From Patellaria atrata CBS 101060 (taxonomy: Eukaryota; Ascomycota; Dothideomycetes; Patellariales; Patellariaceae), in the NCBI GenBank assembly GCA_010093705.1, contig MU006101.1:471614-535613 (forward strand): DNA of 64,000 bases. The letters are read 5' to 3'. Numbering within the stretch: the first letter of the stretch is position 1; each line of letters starts with the position of its first letter. This document shows positions 22,286 to 36,143 of the stretch, piece after piece. Both the position numbers and the translations under genes were made by a program. Under the pieces are notes generated by a model. That model saw nothing but the letters and a program-made list of their open reading frames with translations. It searched no databases and had not been told where the DNA came from.

Positions 22286-25200
22286 CATATCATATCATCT
22301 CTAGTAGAGGTACGGGTTGCGAAGAATGTGGTGGACGTGGAGGGGGTGGACGTCATTTTGGACACCAATGCTCAGTAGCAAGCTATCTACTATGTACAAT
22401 GGATGGTGTGGGCTTTTCATGTTTTCATGTTTGGAATGATTGAGTTACTGGTGGTGCGAAATGGGAGGCGCCATTTCTCTCAAAAACTACCGTACCGTGG
22501 CTTTGGATTCTCGGAGCGGCCGCTTTGAGTGCTGCTATACTAATTGTAGTAGTGCTGCTCGGTTGTACGGGACACAGCTCATGATATCGGTACCTTCGCT
22601 ATTTGGCTACTATCACTACTGCCATCGCCGGGGCCTGGAGACTTTCGATTTGAGATGGGAATGGATCCATATATTCACCTGCAGCGGTGAGGGGTAGAAA
22701 TGCATCCATTATAGATCTGAGATGGAAATGAGAGTTATGGGAGAACGAAGGTAAAAAGGAAGAAGAAGCCGCGGATCTTCTTCGCGATAGGCTCGGAACC
22801 GACACAAAGAGAAGAAAAGGATACAGATGGAAGTTCACCTACATGGTGTGCAAGTTCCGAGTATCTTCTCTATTGTACGGAGGTCAACGTTCTTGCACTT
22901 CTATTTCCATTATCTTCTCAGCCATCTGTATATTCCAGTTGTATGAGTAGCCGACTTGACTGAATCTTCTCGCCGAAGTTGTGATCATTAATCGGCATAC
23001 CGAAGCGGGTGCGGTACGATGCGGAGCCGGCCGTTAAAGCTGGTGGGCTAGGTTTGGTCAGAACCAGCAGAGAGCTTGACGGACGGAGTGGGGGTGAAGA
23101 CAAAACAAAGTGGCGTGGTGCTCTCCGTAAGTCCATCTATCCCATTGACCCCGTTGACCGGTGAGAGTTTGATGTACAGTATAGAGGGGCAGGGCATCGA
23201 AACCTGACAGTGCCACCTTGATCCGGGGGCCGAATTGGCGTTTCCTCTCTCCTGTCGTGTCACCGGAAAGTCCAACGGCCAGGAGTGTAGGCCTATCGTT
23301 AGGATGAGGTGGTTTCTTGAAGGTTTTGAAGAGGGGGTAAGCAGTGCAGGCCTTGCGGGGATGTGTGGGGAAGGATTCTCGCAGGGATGTTCAGAAGCTT
23401 GAATCCTTTCGCATCCGGTATTCGCGCTTACTACGGTACCGTTCGGAGGGAAAGGAAACCGGAGAACCTTGTTGTAAGGTGTTGTGAGAGCAATTGAACA
23501 TCTTACTGGATCTACTTTGCGTCGTCAGCGTAGTCAGGTATGGAGTACGGCGGACGTTGAAGCTTTCAGGAACCCATGGTTTGTGAACGTTTCGGTCTTA
23601 TAGTGGCCATCTAGCGTGAGGTGTTTCTTGAGACATAGGGTTGTTATTCGTACATACAGATTATGTACCGTGATTCATGCATATGTATGTGTGGCTCGCA
23701 GGAGTACGTGTCCAGGAGTGGCCTTACATGATGTATGGAAGGAGTTTATGGAGACTTCTGTTCCTGTTAGAGTTACTTTATTTGGTCAAGCTAGTTGAAT
23801 TCTGAAGTAACGTAGTGTTAGCATTGAACGGGTTCCTACATTATGTATCCATACCGTGGTATACCAATCTCCATATTCCTCGATCGAACGATAATGACTT
23901 CATCCCGAAGCGGTTACTGACGAAACTTTTCATAGTATAGTTGGAATTAGGTGGGCTTTGGATGCCTAAATTTCTAAAAACACGCGTTCGCAGGTTTTGC
24001 TAAAACAGGATCAGTTTGAACGACAGTTGAAACGATACGACCGAATGTTACGAAAGAATTGAGCAGGATTGAGCGACTATATTGTACTGTAAAGTCACTC
24101 TCGCAGTGAGCAGATTTCATCCTTTTCCGTAACGATCGCTAATAGTCAGAGACGGCCATAGGAAGAAGATAGATCCATTATACTCCGTAAAAGAGGGCTC
24201 GTTCAGCTGAGAGTCGCTAAGATACTCCACGAACGTATCGTCCAATGTGGTATGATTATAGGATGGTGTTTCCCCACTCCCATAGTCCAAGATTTTACAC
24301 CTCGGATGAAGCATAACAAAAGATCTCCCAGGTCAGATCAGTCTTAGTAGAAGAATCTGGACATAGATATGTAGAACTACTCAAGAATCTGAGTGAATTC
24401 TGAAGAAGTGAAGCGTGCAGTGTGGTGGTCACAAAGCTATCAATGCAGCTGTTCCACTTAACCGTTCCGATCTCCCTCAGAGGATGTCAATACCAGATCT
24501 GCCATTACTCCGAGATGGAACCGTATGAGACCTTTAGCTGATGCGAGATGAGACCACAGGCCCGTAGTTGACCCTTAAGAAACAATGGTATGGTGCAATG
24601 CAAGGCTGCCTGAGCGGCAAGTGGTTCTTCCTGCGCTGACACATAACTATAGACTATGTCTTGCATGCTATAAGCGATGTGACAGTCCTTATAGCCGAAT
24701 GAACTACTGTGCCGTACAGTATCATCCGAATAGCTTTGTGTTCTTAGTGTGAGGCTAAGTCTCTTGATAATGCATTTTGGTACCGCTATAGGGACGCTCG
24801 CTCTCGATCCAAGATTCGAAGATCTCCAGCAATACGAAGGTCATTAGACCCGGGATTCATTTCGCGGCATCGAGGCGATCTCGTATGAGAGATGCGTAAG
24901 AGAAAGTTAAAAGAAATCTAAAGAGTTAGGGACGGATAGGGGACGGCCGTGGCTTTGGGTGTTTACGGCTTGCAGCTTGGCTGAATATACTTCAGCCATC
25001 TTTATGTTCAAGACCACTTCCAGTAGTGAGTATGATGCTGTCACCGCTTACCTCCTTCCTCATATAGAATGTGGTTGAACTCCGGGCCACCAAGTACAGT
25101 ACAAGTCAAAAGGAATCAGGTTGAACTATAACGTTGATTAGACAATTGCTACGATGATATCCATGGTTCCCTGTTAAATAGGTAGGTAGAAGATATGAAA

Positions 25201-28200
25201 TCTGATGGTGCTCTTAAAATTGGGAATAAACTTTCCACTTCAGACTCCAATTGACGGACCGTCATGTACGGGCCGAGGGAAGAAGCTTCGTACTTCCATA
25301 AACGGCCCGTTCCAGAATTGAAATTTTAATAATAGTACGTAGATCACTGACGGGAATTTGCCGCAATCTGCGAAGTCAAAGAGTCGTCGCTTGCTGAGCT
25401 GTAACATGACTAGTGTTAGAGTTGCTAGTAGTGGACAAGTAAAACGGTAGGTAGCCTCACAGAAGTGTTTCTGACAATGCATGACGTTGTGAACTTGATC
25501 TTTAGCCCCAGAACTACCGTTCTCATGTCGCCGCTAAGAAGGCACGTGGGGTATACTCCTTAAATGGCGGTGGAGGATTCGAAAAGTAATTCGATAACAA
25601 GTATATCGATCTGCAATTTTTTTGCTATTATTCTGCGGCAGAAGCGTCAAGAGGGGAAAAAATACTACATAAGGTTTATACGAATCCTGAGGTAAGATCA
25701 AGGCAATCACACTTCACAATAATGGTCAATATATAGAGATAATAGGTCCGATGGATCAAATGTCGCGTATAAACATTACTAGGGTATATAATAATGGAAA
25801 AGTGTGACAAAAATAGCAGACCATAAACGAGGTCGCTGGGGTATATCCCACATGGTGTAGAAACCCGTCTCCCAAGAACTCCAAGACAGACCGTGAGCGA
25901 TGTCGCGAAGACCCATGCTCATGTAACCCCCTTCCAATGTCGCGCCACTGATGCAAATCATACAAAAACTAGTAGGGATGAGGGTGTAAAGTGTTTGGTG
26001 TGAAGAAGGTTCATGCATCAAATACTGTATGAGTGAATCGTGGCGCGGCGATGAAGGGGAAAACGCTGAAAATTAAAAGACGTGTAACTACTGAATCCAC
26101 GAAAACCGAACCAGCGGCCGCAGAAAAGTATGTGAGACAAGTATCGGGAGAGAGGATGTAGAAGATGTTGATAAGGTAGAGTAAGATATCATGGTCGGCG
26201 ATATGTGATGTTGAACGTGAGACGCGAAGTGGTCGAGATGATGTTCGGGAGTTCGGGTTCGTAGTATGGTAATGCGGTGTGTAATATATTCAGGTGAGAT
26301 GTGTCGATGAATTGCTGCAAGAACTTCCAGGAATGCGACCCGTGACCGGTGACGAAACGTGGATTACGAGACAGATGGCCAATGAGAAGTGGGCAAGATC
26401 GATCTCACATGCAATGCAATGCAATGCACAGAAGAAGCGCGCAATGAGACGAACGTCTTCTTTAATTTCCAGGGAGCACTTCCTCATTCAGATTGATTGG
26501 CGAGTCATTGGTCTTCGTGATAGGTGCGGCGTTGTCATACAAGTCTGAAGACAAGGCTCCAGGTCCTGAAGGATTTGAAGTGTCATGGTTGTTCTGACAG
26601 ATGCGGAGAACCGAGAGAATCACCCGCCAAGGGTACGTATATAGTAGTTATATGTCGAATTTAGGTTGGCGAAGTCCGAAAGCAATTGTAGCATAGAGAA
26701 ATATGCCGGTGGTCGATTGTCTGATATCGATGGAGTACTACTGAAATGGAGTGATGAAGTCGACGTGGCGTACTCATCTATTTGCTAGGGACCGGAGGAA
26801 GAGGTCTACTCGGGGGAGGACCGGGGCAAGGAGGAAAGCTCGTGAGTGCAGGCATTGTGGTTTGTCTTGTGTGGGATGGTATCTTGAAAGATATCCGATT
26901 ACTGATGCAAAGCAACAGTGATAATAGTCCTAAACAGAGGGAAGCTGAAGTTGCTGTGTGAAAGTTGATTGAGTATAAAGCTCTAGCGAAGTAAATGCCA
27001 ATTGATTCTTTCTAGTTTCGGCTGATAGGAGGACAATTGTTCAGACTGTTTGATGCTGAGGGAGAAGAAACAAAAAAGGTTGTCAAGTGGTGGGGGGAAT
27101 GGGTGGTATTTATGGTATGGGCCAAAGGGGGAAGGCTATACAAGCACAAAGTACACAGTCACAGCTCTACTTTACCCTGGTCCAAGTCATGGTGTAATAA
27201 TAAAATCAATCGGCTAGGGTTATAGGTATTTGCCCAGGAGTCGTGGCCTTTCTGTTCGATGATGATGAGCCTGATGGGTGTCATTTTGGTCAAAGCTCAA
27301 CAGCGGTGAGCTGAAGCGGTTCCGAAGGTAGAAAGGCTCAGGGAAGTCTTGCTGGGAATTGATGGCCCTTGATGAGCGAGCCTTGGGGCTTGGCTTGCAT
27401 CTGGTGGGCATGACAAGGCTGAAGGAATAGGAGTGGCACCGAGTGGGTGCGGAGGGAGGGCATTCTGAACCGTGCATCAGCCAAATTCACCATTCTTGAC
27501 CTTCTTGTTCATCACGCATCGCTCATCCCGGTAATATTTCAGGAAGAAACACGGAGGCGAGCACTCGTTCGGCCTTGTTTCATCGTCCTCGTGATGTACA
27601 TCCTGGCAGAACTGGCGCACACAAATTATTGCCATGAACAAAAAATCCCCCTCAGTATTTCCTTATCCATCACCTTGATCGACCGATTGAGCAACAGACG
27701 GGACTCACGGGAGATACGGTACCTGTCTATCTGAACTCAGCAAGCAAGAAGCCTGGTATTTTGCTTTATCAGCTTGACAAGACCGCATCATTGATAGTCA
27801 GCAGTAGTAAGGAGCGTTTCAGCAACATGGAATAATCCGTAAAACTTAGTTCTAAGGAGATATCGTCAGGCCATTATTTTTTTCCAGATAGACGATACTG
27901 CCGAAGCTATGTTAAAGCCGCGATGAGAGAAAAAGGGTGGGGAGCCTAAGGAGGGATAGTAAGCGAAATTTTCTCATAAACCGTACCTTAAGCCAAGCGT
28001 CATATCAGACAGGAACAGGCACATCAAAAAGCAGAAGGCACGATCTCCTGTCTCAAAAAGATGCATCATGAGGTGGTATGAAAGGTAAGGTATGGTAGGT
28101 TGGTGTGAGAGGCGGTGGAACCAAAGCCCAAGCCCAAGCCCGAGCCACACCCAAAAAACTTCCATCCAGGCACCGAAAAGCTCATTCAGCAGCAGGTGCA

Positions 28201-31194
28201 GCACACAGGCCACTCCACTCTTTCTAGCTGCCTTCTAGTCAAATTAATTGTGACGCAACCCTCATTTCTTCTCTCCTTTATCGAAGAGACAACCTGACTC
28301 TTTCAAGCTGCAAATTTCAATACAGTTTTCGGCAGTAATCAAAAACAGAAAGCTGTGGGTGGGCCCAGATGAGTGCGCTCAGATATCGCCTTCTCATCCC
28401 GCCTTCTACTTCGCTTCTCCCGTCGTTCTAAAAGCAGACACGAGCTGATTGCTACTTTTGGTGATAAGGAAGCGGAAAAGTTGGCAGTAAGTGGGATAGA
28501 TGCATGCCGTAACTTGCTGACGCTGTTGCACAATGTGCCGGTTCGACCGGAAGCATCGCAATCAAAAGAATGTCAGATGGCATTCTTGGTAGGATGAAGC
28601 GGAGGCCTACGTACTTCTTTTGTGCCGATGATGGGTGATACAGCCTGTGAAGGTGCAGTATCGCCAGCCCGTTTTCCCTATCAGTAACATCGTATCCCGT
28701 CCCGCTTTCAATTGTTCCTTTTGGGGTCTGAAGGCTGAAGATGTTGGGCAGTACAGTTATACCGATAAGTGTTATGGTATGCATCTTTCTTGTTCTCCAG
28801 TTCTCGAGTCCGCCGTTTCCCGGTTGTTTGACCAACCAGATCCTGCGTTCTACTACTGTACGGAAATGCGTCAGATTCTGCCACTTGTTACCGTTTGCAC
28901 CGACAATCAGTTTTGACAGCTTTAGCCGTCTACCTAGCATCAACACTGCATATGTCGGTGGAGCCTTTCTCATTTTACTTCTGTGATGCCGTCTTTATCT
29001 CTTTGCGATCGAAGATTTGCTACTGTCAAGCTCTTTTACAGACTGCATACGGAGTAGAGGCCAAGGCAGCGGCAATTGGTGGCCAGATGACAAGATCTAT
29101 CTTGATCCCAAGGAAAAGGTTCGATTTTTCTCAAATTACCATGCCTGCTGCACGCCTTCTCCTGGTCCTTGTCCTCGTCCTTGTCCAAATGTCCAAGCAA
29201 AGTCCATCTGTATAACGCTCTAGCCGCAGACTTGAACTTGCCATCCATGCGAACCCGAGGGAGCGAAACTACACACGTGGAAGCAAGGATGCGAAAAGGA
29301 GATCTGACGCCACAAGAAGTGCGATTTTCCTCACCGCCTTGAGCTGCCATCATCAGTACTTCAGGGTGATCTGTACTACTGTACCCGTATGCCGGAGTTT
29401 CGACCTATGCAGCATATCCCTTTTACATGCAGCACATTGATTGAAGCGTCTTCATTCCATCGTCCAAATGGGTTAAGGGACATGAACGTACATGCAGATA
29501 TAATTTCAACTCCGGTGCATGGAAGGCCGGCTCGTCAGTGCCGGTACGGTATTTCTTTCGGTTTTTTTTTTTTTCGTTTTTCGAAGCCCACATGACTTCT
29601 GTACCTGCAGTAGCAAAGTCTGGGCTGACGGGGGATCAGCACAGCCAAAGCGGCAGATTTTCAGGGGGTTGAGAAAGAAAATTCCTGAGACCTGAAACAT
29701 TCGCAAAATTCGTCAGCTGTGGTTGAGGTTTCAGACTTTCCTTCACCGCACCCTCATACCTCGGTCGAAGCACCGATGATTTTCCACCGAATTTTCATTT
29801 ATTCAGAAGCTCTCTCTTTTGCCTGGAAAGGACTTTCAATTTTAAAATTTTATTCAAGAGGCAAAAGGTTCTTCGTATCCCGGCTGTCGCGACGATAAAG
29901 GTAATGGCTCATAAGTTTAGTGGCGTTGCATTAATAACCCTGAAGAGTTCGAATCGTCGGACAGTTCGCCTACGAGGTTGCATATCGTGCGTCGACTCTT
30001 TCTGCAAGTCATAGTTACTCCGCATAATGCCCCTGCCAGTTTGTCGTACAGAAGCTCATCAAAGTCCTTCAAATCCCAAATTGATTTCTTTCTAAAAGTC
30101 CGCGATGCAAAGCATCAAATATACTTTGCATGTGAAACCATCCTCTTTGATTTTTTGCTGCAAGATTGCTAAGCTACATGTCGCACAACCCTCTTCGAAG
30201 ATGGGAATTTGCCATTTTTACTTTTTCTTTCAAAGCAGCCCAAGTGCGTAACCTTCTGCTTTCAGTTTCTCCCTTGCATGCCAACTGATCTCTCTAACCT
30301 TTTGCTGCTTGCCCAATTTTCATTATCTTTGCTTCTACCGGGGCTATTTGATTCTAGATCTGTCCGTGCAGGAGCCACCGGCAACCGAGCCTTCCGTCAT
30401 CTTCGTTCAGCTTGTCAGTTCCGAACTTGAGTTCAAGCTTGTCCGTGGCTGGTTGCATTCCTTCGGACCGTTTTGTGGTGGATGAACTGCCCGTCACGCG
30501 TTCGGAGAATCCGACGGACTGTGAAGCCACGGCGTACCTTTAAGATTGCGACTCTTCTCTTCGGCAAGAAGTGCCACGAGAGCTGTCTGCCTCTCCTGGA
30601 CCGTGCCGCCACGTGGATAGGTCGGGTCCTGATGAGTAGTGTTAAATCCTTAGATTTCATCGTGGCTTGACCAACCTGCTGGATGCCGGGGTACTCAGTA
30701 CTGTACACTGTGCAAGATGGTCCTTGTGATCGGCTTTGGGGTTTGGGGAATTTGGAGGTACTGTTCTTGATCTCCACAGAGCTGCAACATCTCTCGTGAT
30801 CTTGATACCACAAGATTCGATATGAGTGACCCTAGATGTCGCCATGAGCAGCGCACTTGGCCGATTGGGGATGGTAACACGCTGGTTTTCGTACGACGTG
30901 AGAAAATGATGATCCGGAAACAGTAAAGTCGAAAATGTTTATTTCTGCAAACTCGATGCGCGCCAATAGCAAAAAAGGTAGGTACGCTCGTAGGAGTAAT
31001 CGCATCCCATGCAATTTCCTAATGTGCACCATCGTACATGGATGGGAGTACAAATGATACCGTAGCCATGCGAATGAGGAATGCGCGCCAATCATTGTTT
31101 TCTTTTTTTTTTGTTTCGGCAAGGTAACTCAGGTTCAGTCAGATCCAGAGGAACGCCAGTTCTGTAAGGTATGATGGCATACCTATCCAGCTCA

Positions 31195-32101
31195 TCATCC
31201 ATCATCCTCATCATCGTCTCCCTGATCTTGCGCAGCCTGCGTCGACACCCAATTCTCTAACATCTGCTGCGAGGATTCCGGCGCCTTCCCACTCGCAGCA
31301 GTACTTTTCTGCCCTCTCCTCTTGACAACCAGACACAGAATCCTGCCGTAGATGCTGAAGCCATCGTACGACGTATTGAGCGCGAGTTTCTTCTTCTCCT
31401 CGCCCCTTTCGACATCTCCATCCCCATCTCCGTCTTGTGCGTGCTTCTTCCGTTTGTGACGTCGTGATCCGTGTGTCTGATCCTCCACATCCGAACCGGT
31501 GGACGAGTCGACAAAAAGCCCATCATCCTCATCCCCAGTATCTCTTCGCGGACGCTTTCCCCGTGAGGATCCAACCTCAGGTATATCCCCCAGCGCAACC
31601 TCAGCCCCCTCACCCTCATCCTCCTCCCTCACCACCACCGTCTCATCAGTTATCTCCACCGGCACATCCCCGGTTCCCCTCGTCAACCACCCGGTCAACT
31701 TCCCCGCATTACCCCTCATCCTCTCCCCCTTCTCGCGGAAAATCTTCTGCTTCGTCAACAGCGCATGCCCCGCCGAGCGCTCGGTCAGGAAAACAGAGAC
31801 CTCGAAATCATCTGTGGGGCAAGTTGTCAGTCGGGTTTTCCGCCAGATGACACCCCAACTCACCGCCAACAACGACATCCCTAACCCTCCCCCTTCCCTT
31901 CCCCTTCCCCTTCCCAACCGCGCGCTCGTTCTCCTCCCGCAGTTTCGGCAACACGAGTCCCCGCACCGCCTGCACGATCCGCGGCAAAGCCTCGGCGCCG
32001 GGCCGTAGGAGCCATGTCAACTGGGAGGGGTCGTCGAGGTAGATGCGCGTTTCGAGGACGGTGTGTTTGGTTAGGCGGAGGTAGCGGCGGGTTGGTGGCA
32101 T
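31195..32101 (-). CDS. conserved-looking hypothetical protein, 284 aa
   Basis: Two exons, 32101-31864 and 31811-31195, joined by a 52-nt intron. The N-terminal half looks folded: MPPTRRYLRLTKHTVLETRI, then DDPSQLTWLLRPGAEALPRI, LVLPKLREENERA, and across the intron DVVVGDDFEVSVFLTERSAGHALLTKQK. The second half is acidic and low in complexity, with basic clusters (GKRPRRD, RRHKRKKH) and an acidic end (DQGDDDEDDG). I believe related proteins occur in other Pezizomycotina but cannot name the family or function. The charge pattern suggests a nuclear protein. The ATG at 32101 opens the long frame. Confidence 0.65.
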
Positions 32102-32764
32102 GTGTGTGGTTTTGGGGTTGAGGGGGGCTTTTTTTTTTGGGTGGGAAGGGGGATTAAAGGCAGGGAGGCGGTAAGGGCAGGGAGGACGTGGGGGTGTATA
32201 AGGTAAGATAGACCGTGGTGGAGAGAATCCGTGGGGTATAGTATCGTGAGGTGGGTGGTCAAGGGTTGGAGGGGGAAAAAAAGGGCATGGTGATGATAAC
32301 CTGAGGATTTGTGCTGATTTTAGGGAGCTTGTTGTAGCTACCTATTGTCGGGTGTGGTGGTCTAAGGGTGGAACCTAGGGCTTGGCGGGCGGGATTCCGC
32401 CATCTCTACCCAAACGTCAATCCAACTGGACAAACGGTGCTACGCATAAGGGAATATTCGGGGAATAATGCATCGGTGGTAGGATACGGTACGAGAAGTA
32501 AAGCTCGGTTCTAGTCAACTTGAAACTGATCCCCTCCGTACGGACTTTTGACATCGTACTGTAATCCTACAAACCTTCTAATGGGTATATGGTAAAAGCA
32601 TAGCATACGGCGATGGACCTCACTTTAAGATAGCAATCGAAATCGTACCAAAGTAGATTTGCAAATATAGCATTTTTGGGCTAACTACCTGCCTACCCTC
32701 ACCTTTTTAAAGTCCATGATACTATACAAATCCATCCGCCAATGACGGGAAATTCACGCCTCCT
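32102..32764. other. intergenic
   Basis: About 0.66 kb between the upstream end of the 284-aa gene and the 3' end of the RRM/CCCH gene. It includes a T10 run near 32129 and a G-rich leader. No gene seen. Confidence 0.5.
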
Positions 32765-34256
32765 TCATTTGAGGCCTAACAAGGCCTTCCTCTTGCGCTC
32801 AGTTTCCTGAGCTAATCGACCCGCTGCGAGCACCACTTCAGGGAGCTGACCCGGATCCCGATGGCTGTAGTGGCAGCCATACCCATTTGAACAGCCGTCG
32901 GCGTACAAAAAGTACGCCAGACACGGCTCTTGAGGGGCCGGAGCCCTATTCCTCCCGGCGTACGGCACCGAAGCCGTAGCGGCCGGAGCCACTCGTTTTG
33001 GCCCGGGGAGGGCGGCTTGAGCCGTTGGGGAACGGCCCCGTTTCCTTCCTGCTATACAAGACGTCAGTGATGCTAATAATTGTAGATGTGAGCAAACGTA
33101 CCTCGACCGTCAAGAGCCCAAACGCGGATGGTTGGCGGATCAGGACAGATAGGCAGCTGTATAGATTAGCTTGACGGTACAATAATGCATCCGTATGAAT
33201 AACGAACCTTCATTCCGTCGTAATGGTTGATAAATCGAACCATATTCCTTTGGTGGAAGAATGTCAGCTCGGCTACTTTGCTACCCTCGATGGTATGAAC
33301 GATGACGATGGGATCTGCAACGGCCTTCCGTACAATGAATGTAGAGCGGATTTTATGTACGTCGAAGCTTGATGGTAGTCCAGATAACCTTACACGATAC
33401 TCTCCATTCACGGTATTCAATGAACGGTCGAACACTTCTCTAAATCCCCATCGATTGTTAATTTTTTCAAGATCACGGATAATTGGATGAGTGGCTGTGT
33501 CCGAGCGTGTGGGTCCTTGATAACGCTGTTCTCTAGACCTGTTCTGTCGTACCACCAGGGCGCGATTCAAATTCTGTGGTGGTGCTTTAGTTGGTGAGGA
33601 TGATTGATGAGTGGAATGTGGCTGAGAAGCAAGTAAAGCCCGTATTGGCTTCAGGAAAGGATTGGTGCCGACACTGGGGACCTCTTTGCGAGGTTGCGGA
33701 GCTGCTAGGGTGGATGTTGACGACATCTGATGAGATGTTGCTTGCCTTATCCATGGGCCACTCTGGAGATGAGAAGATAGATGCCGTGGAGTGGCGTGAA
33801 TTGGCAAAATCTGACCCAATCTGGGCTCTGGGCCATCTGTTAGCTCGCTGCTGGGAGGGCTGGATGGCCCAACTGCAGCCTCTTCAGCAGGCTGGGAATC
33901 GGTGGTGATTTTGACTATAGGTTTAAGCTGATACCCATCGATCTATAAGATAGAAGAGACAGTTAGCGAATGAGCTTTCTATTGTATACATACCTTATAT
34001 ACAGGCATCCGTTTGATCCATCTCATTCGGTGTCTTGGTGACTCACTGTGGTTTCTCTGACGCGTAAAATAAGCTCCGCGGCTTGGGCGGCAATCCAAGT
34101 GTTCACTTCTGCCTTGCGGGGAGCGTTATGTTGACCTGGAGGGATGACTGCAACGTCAACAACACTCCAGTCAACGGAAGGGAAAACTTTCTCCAACTGC
34201 CCCAGGGAGAAGCCCGGAGGCAGATTGAAGATAGTCACCGTGTGCATTGAACGCAT
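32765..34256 (-). CDS. RRM-like plus CCCH zinc-finger protein
   Basis: Minus-strand exons: about 34256-33994 (see below), 33942-33208, 33156-33102 and 33051-32765. The last four segments join in phase. The N-terminus MRSMHTVTIFNLPPGFSLGQ looks like an RRM RNP2-type strand. A second RRM-like fold is suggested by EYRVRLSGLPSSFDVHKIRS through VAELTFFHQRNMVRFINHYD. The C-terminus holds one C-x9-C-x5-C-x3-H finger (CLAYFLYADGCSNGYGCHYSH) and a basic helix (ETERKRKALLGLK). RNA binding is the likely role, from domain type. The reading frame breaks by one base around 34030: ILRVRETT runs to a stop, while HRMRWIKRMPVYK continues in another frame into the 33942 exon with no usable intron. The start could also be the ATG at 34247. 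Confidence 0.65.
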
Positions 34257-36143
34257 CGTGGGAATCGCGGTGCGTGTTGATGCGGTGATGATGGAAGAAG
34301 GAAAAGAAGAAAAGAAGAAGTCGAGCTCAAGCTTTTCGAACCAGAATAAATACCTTAAAACAAAATTGAAACAGGCAAAGTCAACCGAGGTGACGTACAC
34401 ACCGAAAAAGTAAGTTATAAACTACCCAAGTACAAACACCCACCTCCCTCGTGCCTTCCTTATCTGACCGATGACTGAAACTCTTGGCACGCACCTCCTT
34501 ACCCTTACCAATGACCGTTCATGAAGGGGCAGTAGGGGGCTTTTACGACGCAACAGGCCAGCTCTCTATACATTCCATTCCCTTCTATGGAGCACTTTGG
34601 GCAGGTGTACACAACCTGAACTGTCCGGATTGTACAGAAGGTGGTAATTTCTACCAACGCCTATATCGTACATTTCTCACAGCTGTGTTGTCCTTTCCGC
34701 GAAATCTCCGCCTACTCTATGGTCACTCCCAAAGGAGTATCTAATTTTTCTCTCCGTGATAGCCTAAAACGTAAGGACCCCGAACGTAGGTAGGGCTTGA
34801 TTGTCCCGATACCAAAAGTCTGTTCGTACAGTACATTTGACGTACACTAAACGTAGACTATACGAGGGGAATATTGATTCTTTCATCCGATGTTGTGTTA
34901 TGAGTATACTGAAAGTGTAAAGCGACCGAGAAGGTCTACGGTGACAAGACAACAAATAAGAGTTTCGGTACAATATTTTACTTCCCGCTAACTTCTTGAT
35001 TCGCTCCAAGTTGAGGGTGGTTACAAACTGCTAGTATGAGGAAATACATAGTATCGTGCTAAAGTCAATCGTATACATAGAGGACGAGAAGAAGAAGGCA
35101 TATCGGAAACAATGTAGGCTATAATCCATTTTCGGAAGAAACAGGATTGTAAGAGATCTTTGATTGTGTTCAGATTGCAGCTAAGGGTAACTTGTATGAT
35201 ATATAGCCATGTTTGAATTAGTGACTCAATAGAATAACTGGATAAGATGGAACAGGACGCATATTCGACAGGAATAAAACTTAGGCTTATGAGTCGGGCA
35301 AGGTAACGTCTATCAAAGGGACAACAGACTAAAATGCTCCATCAACTATACGAGAGGATTCATGAGCTAAGCTGTACCGTGTCATTCTCTCTTGTCCCAA
35401 GTAGCCATTCCACACGCTTGAAATTGTTCCTATCATCCATTGTCAATATCGAGACCAAAATCCCTGTCTACACAACTGGCGTTTGTTTGGGATTGAATGA
35501 AAGCAGCGTGTTCAGCTCTGGGAACTTCAAAACCCATCAAGTTGCCTTCGACCTTTTGGATTCAGCTTATATATCACCAGTTAAAGGAAATTGTTCTTGA
35601 ATGAAGTGAAATTCTTAACAATACGACAGAAGTCTCGAAACCCACTAGTATTGTTGACCTTCCAACCAGTTCTGGCGCGGTACACGTATTCAGTTATCGC
35701 CCAAAGTGATTCAGTCTAAAATATACTTTCAAAGACTGCCCTGCCGGACGAAGAAGTCAATTTGCAAGAGTTTTGTTCATTCGATATGGGATGGCGTCTG
35801 AACTGGGTTTCCGTGGTGTGCACGGACCCACTGAAACTAGCCCCTTTCAACCCTTTCTACAGTCAATGAGGATACAGTAACTGCGTTTCGCAAACAAAGT
35901 CTTCCACAATATAGCTTACTTGATGCTTGCTTTGAGGGATTACTGGTGCACTTATTAAGAGGTGGATGTGTCTAAACCAATGCGGAACAGGGTAAGCTAG
36001 AGAGGGTGTTCAGTTATAAGAATATCATTGATAAAACAAAAACACTCCTCAATAATTACACATGGAGGAAATACACCTATTACCCATATTCCTTTTGGCT
36101 TAATGATATCTTAAATGCTCATATACTCCCTCTCTTGCTAGCC
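34257..36143. other. intergenic, no recognised gene
   Basis: About 1.9 kb with two isolated frames (34484-34744 and 35334-35600, plus strand) that match nothing I know and have no supporting context. The 5' part is probably the promoter of the RRM/CCCH gene. Confidence 0.4.

Larger units (their letters stand above)
20318..31194. other. about 11 kb gene-poor block
   Basis: Between the RAD2 start codon and the stop of the next gene, no frame shows a recognisable domain or a splice-linked chain of exons. The longest ATG frame is 173 codons (28452-28973, minus) and does not look like any family I know. The block contains a simple repeat (22232-22285), two adjacent perfect hairpins (21343-21413), short arrays such as (ATGCA)4 near 26410 and (AAGCCC)3 near 28121, and T-runs near 29558 and 31101. 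It could hold long non-coding RNAs, RAD2 upstream control, or a fast-evolving small-exon gene I cannot see. Confidence 0.45.

Noticed and set aside
22141-22368. Minus-strand frame with Thr/His/Tyr-rich protein
   Set aside because: It is produced by the GTGTA repeat lacking stops in that frame.
28452-28973. 173-codon minus-strand ATG frame in the gene-poor block
   Set aside because: No recognisable domain, no splice-linked neighbours, and other frames overlap it on both strands. Possible but unsupported.
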